A program made the translations under genes and the position numbers. A stretch of 5,828 bases of DNA from an uncultured Eubacteriales bacterium (lineage in GTDB: Bacteria > Bacillota > Clostridia > Eubacteriales > Anaerofustaceae), in the NCBI GenBank assembly GCA_902796565.1, contig CADBPP010000098.1:1-5828 (forward strand), given 5' to 3'. Within the stretch, counting starts at the first letter, position 1, and every line of letters starts with the position of its first letter. Below are positions 1 to 4,494 of this stretch, one piece after another. A model generated the notes under the pieces. It was given only the letters and a program-made list of their open reading frames with translations, was not told the origin of the DNA and made no database searches.

Positions 1-2
1 CG

Positions 3-431
3 GAACTCTCCTCCCTGGGATGCCGCCACGTGGTGATAAGGGACATGGAGTTCAGAAGCCTCCTTCCCGCTTCCGAGACCATACGCAGGGAACTGGCGGC
101 CTGTCTTGAGAAAAAGGTGCCGGAGCGCTTCGGGATGTGGAGCGCCCTGAGGGGGGACTTTTCCATGAAGGGCCTCTTCGAGTTCATGCTCTCCTACATC
201 CATACCGCGAACCTGGAGAGGGAACTGGAGGAATCATATTTCGGCATGAGGACGGAAAGGATCCTTTCTATCTTCTCCGGCTACGATGTCCTCTGGGAGC
301 ACCACTTCCTGATACCCTACCTCATAAGGCTATGGGAAAGGGAGCTCTTCCAAGATGAGAAGGAGCTCTTCTCGCTTCTAAGAAAAGGAGTCACCACCCA
401 TACGAAGCTTTTGATGGATAAGAAACGGTAA
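3..431 (+). CDS. C-terminal part of an unrecognised protein (5' end outside window)
   Basis: The reading frame is open from the left window edge to a TAA at 429-431, so the 142 visible residues are the C-terminal part of a longer protein. A GTG at 30 is available, but no ribosome binding site precedes it and codons continue upstream, so I treat the gene as truncated by the window. The visible part is rich in Leu, Glu, Arg and aromatic residues and looks soluble and largely helical; there is no membrane segment. Recognisable stretches are ERFGMWSALRGDF, YIHTANLERELEESYFGMR and YDVLWEHHFLIPYLIRLWE, none of which I can tie to a named family. A distant likeness of the ERILSIF part to the C-terminal end of DUF4422 sugar-transferase-like proteins is too weak to use. 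Codon choice (AGG, ATA) matches the other genes. It converges on the methyltransferase-like gene with only 40 bp between the stops. Confidence 0.75.
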   Translation, partial: ELSSLGCRHVVIRDMEFRSLLPASETIRRELAACLEKKVPERFGMWSALRGDFSMKGLFEFMLSYIHTANLERELEESYFGMRTERILSIFSGYDVLWEHHFLIPYLIRLWERELFQDEKELFSLLRKGVTTHTKLLMDKKR

Positions 432-438
432 TATTTGA

Positions 439-463
439 AGAGCGCGCCCGGCGGGCGCGCTCT
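439..463. terminator. Hairpin between convergent genes, likely bidirectional terminator
   Basis: A perfect 11-bp inverted repeat (AGAGCGCGCCC at 439-449, GGGCGCGCTCT at 453-463) with a 3-nt loop sits between the stop of the + strand gene (431) and the stop of the minus-strand gene (472). Placement between two converging stops and the very stable stem support a terminator shared by both. Neither side has a clean T run: the minus direction reads TCAAATATT after the stem and the plus direction has none. Termination efficiency is therefore uncertain. Confidence 0.65.
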
Positions 464-471
464 GTCGATAC

Positions 472-1509
472 TCAGTGCTTTTCGTAATAATGGTCGCAGT
501 ATTCGGAAGCGGTCTCCTGCACCAGCTTGTGCAGGTGGGCGGCCCTTTCGTCTCCCGGCCTTACCAGGATGCCTCCGATGAACATGTATCCTCCTCCCGG
601 GGCCAGCTTGTCCACGGTGTCGTAGACGGTCTGTCTGACCTCGTCGTCGGAAACGTCGGGCCATGAGGGCATGAGCTGCACTTCCCAGCCTCCCGTTATG
701 ACCAGATCCCTTCCGTACTTCTCCTTGATGCCGAGAAGGTCGTTGTCATGCTGGGCGGGATCCCACCACTTGACTCCGAAGCCCACCATCTCGTCCAGGA
801 AGGTCTCGCACCTTCCGCAGTTGTGGAAGCCTATGGGCAGGCCCCTTTCATTCGCCGGGGCGGCCAGACGGTCGTAGATGGGACGGAAGATGTCCTGATA
901 TATCTCCTTCGAGAAGAAGGTGGAGTATCTTGAGGCAGTGTCGTCCAGCATGTAGTAGCAGTCCGGCTTGTAGTATTCTATGGTCTTCTCGATGATGGGC
1001 ACATAGAAGTCCGTCATGTAGTTGAGAAGGGCCTTGACCTCCTCCGGCTCCTCGTACAGGGCGCACAGTCCCTCCGAAAAGCCCATGAACGCCACCAGCT
1101 GCTGGAAGGGCATCAGCATGGCGCTGGAATATACGGCGGTGACATTACGGTCGATCTCGGCGTCCTCCATGTCCTTCTTCGCCATGGCTTCCCAGTCGAT
1201 GTCCAGGTCGATCTCCGGGGCCTTCACGACGTCCCTCCATTTTGTGATGTCGTCCAGGATGAAGTTGTTGGGCTCAGGGATGGAGGCGAAGCCCGTCTCC
1301 TCGTTGGCCACGTAGCTGACTCCCCAGATGTCCTTTCCCCCCTTGGGGCTCATGTGGGAATCCATCTTCCTGAGGATGCTGGGGCCCACCCCCCTGGTGG
1401 TCTCCCTGCCGTTCATGGTTTTCATGCCCATGTTGTAGCGGGGCACGCTCTGGGGTATCTCCCCTCTGAGCACAGCCATAAAGTTCTCTTTCGGTGTCCA
1501 GTCTGTCAT
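472..1509 (-). CDS. Uroporphyrinogen decarboxylase superfamily protein, MtaA/CmuA-like methyltransferase type
   Basis: A 345-residue protein of the usual length for the URO-D fold (COG0407). Members such as MtaA, MtbA and CmuA move methyl groups from a methylated corrinoid protein to a thiol acceptor; relatives in anaerobic Clostridia usually belong to methoxy- or methylamine-using systems. The sequence opens with WTPKENFMAVLRGEIPQSVPRY, the family N-terminus, but lacks the RQAGRYLPEY signature of heme-pathway HemE, so a HemE role is unlikely. YYMLDD (185-190) and GFHNCGRCE (227-235) are family-like; H229 and C231 form the H-x-C zinc motif. The third Cys, normally about 80 residues later near a PGC-like motif, is absent: the segment reads GGGYMFIGGIL (305-315), and the only later Cys are C234 and C338. 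The ATG at 1509 is chosen because GGGAGGAA lies 4 nt upstream. No corrinoid protein or reductive activator lies nearby in the window. Superfamily assignment is firm; substrate and acceptor are unknown. Confidence 0.88.
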   Translation of the reverse strand: MTDWTPKENFMAVLRGEIPQSVPRYNMGMKTMNGRETTRGVGPSILRKMDSHMSPKGGKDIWGVSYVANEETGFASIPEPNNFILDDITKWRDVVKAPEIDLDIDWEAMAKKDMEDAEIDRNVTAVYSSAMLMPFQQLVAFMGFSEGLCALYEEPEEVKALLNYMTDFYVPIIEKTIEYYKPDCYYMLDDTASRYSTFFSKEIYQDIFRPIYDRLAAPANERGLPIGFHNCGRCETFLDEMVGFGVKWWDPAQHDNDLLGIKEKYGRDLVITGGWEVQLMPSWPDVSDDEVRQTVYDTVDKLAPGGGYMFIGGILVRPGDERAAHLHKLVQETASEYCDHYYEKH

Positions 1510-1571
1510 CTCATTCCTCCCATGGTAACTGACGATCCAGAAGTTTTGTTTTTTACTTTATGATTTTAGAA

Positions 1572-1577
1572 ATTATA
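1572..1577 (-). promoter_or_regulatory. Putative -10 box for the methyltransferase-like gene
   Basis: A perfect TATAAT reads on the minus strand 62 bp upstream of the ATG at 1509, inside an AT-rich stretch (about 1540-1605) that contrasts with the GC-rich surroundings. No good -35 lies 16-18 bp away; a TTGTAT at 1599-1604 is 21 bp away, which is too long. I infer a promoter here, but the exact elements are uncertain. The rest of the 1510-1682 gap holds only the ribosome binding site at 1514-1521 and the terminator of the preceding operon. Confidence 0.45.
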
Positions 1578-1640
1578 ATATTATTCGATATTTATATGAT
1601 ACAACCCATCACCCTTCCCCGTCAATCCATTTTTACACAG

Positions 1641-1670
1641 AGACAAAAATAGACCGCCCGGAGGGCGGTC
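1641..1670 (-). terminator. Intrinsic terminator of the deformylase operon
   Basis: A perfect 8-bp stem (GACCGCCC at 1652-1659, GGGCGGTC at 1663-1670) with a 3-nt loop is followed on the minus strand by TATTTTTGTCT. It begins 12 bp after the stop of the 209-residue gene. This is a textbook rho-independent terminator for the minus strand. Confidence 0.88.
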
Positions 1671-1682
1671 AGCCATAAGAGC

Positions 1683-2312
1683 TCAGACGCGGTCCGTTAT
1701 CGCGAAGAGCATCATGTAGGCCATTATGAAGATGCAGCGGTCCACGGTGAAGCGCACCCTTAGGTTGAAGCGGTTCTTCTTCTTTCCGGAAAAGCCCGTC
1801 ACCTTTTCCTTAGCCATGGCGCTCATGATCCTTTCGGGGTCGAGAAGCGAAGGATCTTCCCTTAGGCTGTAGATCTCCTTTCCCTTCTCGTCCAGGGACG
1901 CCGTGTACATCAGCATCATGCGGCAGGTGTATTCTCTGAGAGAACTCATCGTCGGCTTTTCCACGTCCACCGAGGACACCGTATCATAGTAATATGTCCT
2001 GGCGGCGGGGATCATGATGACGTGTTCGCCCTCGCTGAGCCTCGGGTGGGACTGGGCCACCCTCGGGGCCACCACCGCGTCCAGGGCCTCAATGTACGCC
2101 GCGGCGAGGCGCTCGAAGCTCTTTCCCGAGGTGAGCTCCACCTTCTCGAAATAGTCGAAGAGCTTCTCCTCGAAGCCTTCCCTGCCCACTTTATCCGCTT
2201 CCGTCATCCCCAGGGGGACGAAACGCTCGTCGAGAAGGATGTCCCTGAGTGCCCTGGCGGCATCCTCCGTGAGCTTATCCACTGTTTCAATGATGAATTC
2301 TTTACGGTCCAT
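1683..2312 (-). CDS. Protein of unknown function, cotranscribed with peptide deformylase
   Basis: A 209-residue protein I do not recognise. The ATG at 2312 is supported by GAGGAG 7 nt upstream (2320-2325). The N-terminal half (1-85) is charged and probably helical. A middle part, GEHVIMIPAARTYYYDTVSSVD (95-116), looks like beta strands. Residues 125-170 are again helical, a basic stretch GKKKNRFNLRVRF follows at 176-188, and the end (193-205, CIFIMAYMMLFAI) is hydrophobic but short for a membrane span and may be a buried helix. There is no signal peptide or obvious catalytic motif. It starts 26 bp after the deformylase stop and ends at its own intrinsic terminator, so both are very likely one transcript from the promoter at 2782-2810. 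Codon use matches the neighbours. A link to translation or protein maturation is possible only by position. Confidence 0.82.
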   Translation of the reverse strand: MDRKEFIIETVDKLTEDAARALRDILLDERFVPLGMTEADKVGREGFEEKLFDYFEKVELTSGKSFERLAAAYIEALDAVVAPRVAQSHPRLSEGEHVIMIPAARTYYYDTVSSVDVEKPTMSSLREYTCRMMLMYTASLDEKGKEIYSLREDPSLLDPERIMSAMAKEKVTGFSGKKKNRFNLRVRFTVDRCIFIMAYMMLFAITDRV

Positions 2313-2338
2313 ATCTTTTCTCCTCGTTATGTGTCTTA

Positions 2339-2749
2339 TCAGATGATCATCCCGTCCAGGTGGTCGATCTCATGCTGGACGGCCTGGGCGGTCAGTCCGG
2401 AAAAGCGCATCCTGTGCTTTTTGAAGCGCTCGTCGTAAAATTCCGTTTCTATCTCCCTGTAGCGCAGGGTCTTTCTGACCCCGTCCAGGGAAAGGCAGCC
2501 CTCCTCCGTTTCATAGGGACCGCTCCTTTTCGTGATGACGGGATCGAACATCAGCATGTCCCCCGCCGGGGTATCCACTATGATGATGCGCTTTTGATAT
2601 CCTATCATGTTGGCGGCCATGCCTATGCAGTGCTCCCGGTGGGCTCTGAGGGTGTCCCTCAGGTCCTGCCCTATGGAGATGTCCTCCGCCGATGCCTCTT
2701 CGGAGCGCTGCGACAGAAAGAAAATGTCCCTGACGACGGGCCTTATCAT
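2339..2749 (-). CDS. def: Peptide deformylase, short clostridial type
   Basis: Peptide deformylase removes the formyl group from the initiator methionine of new proteins in the cytosol, using a metal held by one Cys and two His. This 136-residue version has motif II EEGCLS (C85) and motif III HEIDH (H126, E127, H130) intact. Motif I reads CIGMAANMIG (41-50), so the usual Gln of GxGxAAxQxG is Met48. The length, the MIRPVVRDIFFLSQ opening and the GMAANMIG form match a short deformylase subgroup I associate with Clostridia. An in-frame ATG at 2824 would give 161 residues, but it lies upstream of the promoter at 2782-2810 and adds residues unlike the family. The ATG at 2749 has a GGGGG tract (2758-2762) 8 nt upstream, a weaker wobble-type Shine-Dalgarno. 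It is first gene of an operon with the 209-residue unknown protein, 26 bp downstream. Confidence 0.9.
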   Translation of the reverse strand: MIRPVVRDIFFLSQRSEEASAEDISIGQDLRDTLRAHREHCIGMAANMIGYQKRIIIVDTPAGDMLMFDPVITKRSGPYETEEGCLSLDGVRKTLRYREIETEFYDERFKKHRMRFSGLTAQAVQHEIDHLDGMII

Positions 2750-2781
2750 TTTTTTTACCCCCGTTAAGTCTTCTCGGATAC

Positions 2782-2810
2782 ATTTTAACCCATATGGTGA
2801 AATAAAGCAA
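2782..2810 (-). promoter_or_regulatory. def: Promoter of the deformylase operon
   Basis: On the minus strand, TTGCTT (2805-2810) and TAAAAT (2782-2787) are separated by exactly 17 bp, a good match to the housekeeping sigma consensus. The predicted start of transcription near 2775 leaves a leader of about 26 nt before the ATG at 2749. This placement argues against the longer reading frame starting at 2824. Confidence 0.72.
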
Positions 2811-2821
2811 AGAAAAGATGG

Positions 2822-2841
2822 CAAAGGGGGACAAAGGGGAG
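2822..2841. repeat. 10-bp tandem direct repeat in the divergent intergenic region
   Basis: CAAAGGGGGA (2822-2831) is followed directly by CAAAGGGGAG (2832-2841), and a further CAAAG occurs at 2808-2812 overlapping the -35 box of the deformylase promoter. The two copies are one helical turn apart, in the 135-bp gap between the divergent deformylase and small exported protein genes. It may be an operator or only a purine-rich tract. I see no convincing + strand promoter in this gap. Confidence 0.4.
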
Positions 2842-2884
2842 TATCATATGCATAGAAAAACGATTACGCACAGCGGAGGCCATC

Positions 2885-3307
2885 ATGAAAAAGAAACTCA
2901 GGATACTTGCCCTTATAGCGCTGGGAGCGATCTGGCTGAGATCGCGCCGCGCAGGAGAATTCACCGTGGATTCCCGGGAGGAAGGCACCGTAAAGATAAA
3001 GGCGGCCAGGGCCAGGGAGGACGACTGGGCGGTCAGCGGGAGCCTGGAAGTGACTCCCGGAAAACATCTCAGGGCGGATTACGCATTTACCGAGGGAGAG
3101 CTCACAGTGATCCTTCTTCCCGCGGGGGATCTGAACGGGGAGTCCACCCTTCAGGAGATGGAGGAGCAGCTCAGCGACGACAACGGCTTCGAGCTGAACT
3201 TCTGCGGCACAGGAACGGATATTTTCGAGCTGCCGGAGGACACCTACTACGTCAAGGTCATCGCGGGAGCGAGAGCGACGGGAGAGGCTATCCTCACGGT
3301 CGAGTGA
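2885..3307 (+). CDS. Small exported or membrane-anchored protein of unknown function
   Basis: A 140-residue protein that I cannot place in a named family. The ATG at 2885 follows GGAGG (2875-2879) at 5 nt. It starts with KKKLR and a short hydrophobic stretch ILALIALGAIWL (7-18), followed by RSRR, which resembles a signal peptide or a single membrane anchor; there is no lipobox Cys. The mature part (about 24-140) is acidic and beta-rich: alternating strands at 33-41, 48-57, 61-78 and 102-108 and a final FELPEDTYYVKVIAG...GEAILTVE (114-140), the kind of ending seen in secreted beta-sandwich domains. It has a single Cys (C107), so no internal disulfide. It is divergent from the deformylase operon and has its own terminator, so it is probably monocistronic. 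Codon use matches the neighbours. An extracytoplasmic binding or structural role is only a guess. Confidence 0.78.
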   Translation: MKKKLRILALIALGAIWLRSRRAGEFTVDSREEGTVKIKAARAREDDWAVSGSLEVTPGKHLRADYAFTEGELTVILLPAGDLNGESTLQEMEEQLSDDNGFELNFCGTGTDIFELPEDTYYVKVIAGARATGEAILTVE

Positions 3308-3321
3308 GACATCTTTCACAG

Positions 3322-3346
3322 GCGGGAGACATCTCCCGCTTTTTTT
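3322..3346 (+). terminator. Intrinsic terminator after the small exported protein gene
   Basis: A 7-bp GC-rich stem (GCGGGAG at 3322-3328, CTCCCGC at 3333-3339) with loop ACAT is followed by seven T (3340-3346). It begins 14 bp after the stop at 3307. The 9-mer GAGACATCT occurs both at 3306-3314 and within the hairpin at 3326-3334, a short direct repeat. Confidence 0.92.
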
Positions 3347-3363
3347 ATTGAAAACTTTACGAT

Positions 3364-3397
3364 TTGACTGCTCTTGCCGCCCGCTTCGTTGTACAAT
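3364..3397 (+). promoter_or_regulatory. Putative promoter of the YitT family gene
   Basis: TTGACT (3364-3369) and TACAAT (3392-3397) each match consensus boxes, but the 22-bp spacing is too long for a standard promoter. The -10 candidate is well placed, about 49 bp before the ATG and after the upstream terminator. A promoter must lie in this 99-bp gap because the preceding gene is terminated; which boxes are used is uncertain. Confidence 0.4.
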
Positions 3398-3403
3398 ATG
3401 CCC

Positions 3404-3422
3404 TGTGCCCCGAAGGGGCGCA
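3404..3422 (+). other. Hairpin at the predicted 5' end of the YitT family mRNA
   Basis: TGTGCCCC (3404-3411) pairs with GGGGCGCA (3415-3422) around loop GAA, giving 8 pairs including one G-U. If TACAAT at 3392-3397 is the -10 box, the transcript would begin essentially at this stem. There is no T run after it, so it is not a terminator. It could stabilise the mRNA 5' end or may be incidental. Confidence 0.35.
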
Positions 3423-3445
3423 TGACACTGAAAAGGACTTAATAC

Positions 3446-4345
3446 ATGAACAGAACCGCTTTCAAAGATATATCCCGCTGCCTGGCCGTATGCGTCCTGG
3501 CCTCCCTCATGGCCATGAACTACAGGCTGTTCATCATACCGAACCATTTCGCCCCCGCGGGGATAAACGGCATCGCCACCATGGTGCAGTACCGCTTCGG
3601 CTTCTCCATAGCCTACATGTCCCTTCTGATAAACGTGCCCCTGTGCATCATCTCCTACGTCTCATCGGACAGAAGGTTCGCGGTCATGAGCCTGATCTTC
3701 TGCGTCACCTATTCCGGGGTGTTCCTCCTTTCCGGCAGGTGGGATCTTTCAGCCTTCGTCTACGACGCCCACGGCATAGATACGGTGTATCCCTGTCTGA
3801 TCGCGGGAACGGCCTCGGGGGCCATCCTGGGACTGTGCTTCAGGCTCGGGGCCTCTTCCGGAGGTACCGACATCATATCGAGGCTCATCAACAGGAAACG
3901 TCCCGAGATGAACTTCTTCTGGATCAGCTTCACCCTCAACGCCGTCGTGGCGGCCGCGTCTTTCTTCGTGTACGCCGACACATCCTCCGGGAGCGCGGTA
4001 TACGACTACAAGCCTGTGTGCCTGTGCCTCATCTACTGCTTCGTCTCGAGCTTTCTCGCCAACAGGATCATGAGCGGCAACCGCATGGCATGCCAGTTCA
4101 CCATCATAACGGAGCATCCCCTGGAGATAGAGCATGACATCATCGAAAGGCTCCATCACAGCGCCACCTGCTTCAAGGCCACCGGAGCCTACAGCGAACA
4201 GGACCGCAGCGTGATCCTCTGCGTCATCAACAGGGGGCAGATCATGGAACTGAAGGATATCCTCTCAAAGTACGACAGGACCTTCTCCTATGTGGAGACG
4301 GTGACGGACACAATCGGAAACTTCAAAAGGATAAGGCATCACTGA
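3446..4345 (+). CDS. YitT family integral membrane protein (DUF161 plus DUF2179)
   Basis: A 299-residue inner-membrane protein of the usual YitT length. The membrane part has about six hydrophobic segments near residues 12-31, 55-74, 79-96, 114-133, 157-176 and 189-206. The family motif GASSGGTDII lies at 135-144. The C-terminal soluble DUF2179 domain (about 216-295) shows QFTIITEHPLEI, TGAYS, RSVILCVINRGQIMELKDIL and YDRTFSYVETVTDTIGNF. Within it, the common RG-T step reads HHSAT (237-241), a divergent form. YitT proteins are widespread in Bacillota and their transported substrate, if any, is not established. The ATG at 3446 follows AAAAGGA (3431-3437) at 8 nt. The gene stands alone between the terminators at 3322-3346 and 4350-4377. 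Family assignment is firm; function is open. Confidence 0.93.
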   Translation: MNRTAFKDISRCLAVCVLASLMAMNYRLFIIPNHFAPAGINGIATMVQYRFGFSIAYMSLLINVPLCIISYVSSDRRFAVMSLIFCVTYSGVFLLSGRWDLSAFVYDAHGIDTVYPCLIAGTASGAILGLCFRLGASSGGTDIISRLINRKRPEMNFFWISFTLNAVVAAASFFVYADTSSGSAVYDYKPVCLCLIYCFVSSFLANRIMSGNRMACQFTIITEHPLEIEHDIIERLHHSATCFKATGAYSEQDRSVILCVINRGQIMELKDILSKYDRTFSYVETVTDTIGNFKRIRHH

Positions 4346-4349
4346 ACCG

Positions 4350-4377
4350 TCCCGGGCCCATGCCCGGGATTATTTTT
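4350..4377 (+). terminator. Intrinsic terminator after the YitT family gene
   Basis: TCCCGGGC (4350-4357) pairs perfectly with GCCCGGGA (4362-4369) around loop CCAT, followed by TTATTTTT (4370-4377). It begins 5 bp after the stop at 4345. The strong stem and T run make this a clear rho-independent terminator. Confidence 0.92.
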
Positions 4378-4428
4378 GCAAAACAGGGGACATGGCAGCG
4401 ATCCGCGTCCCGAAAAAGCCTCTTCCAA

Positions 4429-4437
4429 TGATATAAT
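4429..4437 (+). promoter_or_regulatory. Extended -10 promoter of the amidase gene
   Basis: TGATATAAT (4429-4437) is a perfect extended -10 element (TG, one base, TATAAT). The position 17 bp upstream reads CCCGAA, so there is no -35 box, which is typical of extended -10 promoters. Transcription would start near 4444, leaving a GC-rich leader of about 50 nt before the ATG at 4495. Confidence 0.65.
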
Positions 4438-4494
4438 CACACTGACGGAACGGGCGCGCGGCAGCAGAACAGAGGGCGCCCCGGGAGGAGAGAT

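Noticed and set aside
3..431. DUF4422 sugar-transferase-like C-terminus
   Set aside because: Only a vague likeness around ERILSIF; no signature residues are visible and the N-terminal part is outside the window.
472..1509. Heme-pathway uroporphyrinogen decarboxylase (hemE)
   Set aside because: The N-terminal arginine signature of HemE is missing and an H-x-C zinc-type motif is present, so it belongs with the methyltransferase-like branch.
1510..1682. Possible riboswitch or small RNA in the AT-rich gap upstream of the methyltransferase-like gene
   Set aside because: Apart from the terminator hairpin of the neighbouring operon, I see no stable paired structure or known aptamer pattern such as a cobalamin box; the gap is explained by a terminator and a promoter.
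2750..2824. Longer deformylase start at ATG 2824
   Set aside because: It lies upstream of the -35/-10 pair at 2782-2810, adds 25 residues unlike the family, and the ATG at 2749 gives the expected 136 residues.
2818..3351. A 177-codon + strand frame starting at ATG 2818 (with an internal ATG at 2848) overlapping the small exported protein gene
   Set aside because: Its translation is a low-complexity Gly/Arg/His-rich product typical of a shadow frame. The frame starting at 2885 has a good ribosome binding site, a hydrophobic N-terminus, native codon use and a terminator just after its stop.
3364..4137. A 257-codon + strand frame over the YitT gene
   Set aside because: The product is Arg/His/Pro-rich and the frame competes with the clearly recognised YitT family protein; it is a shadow.
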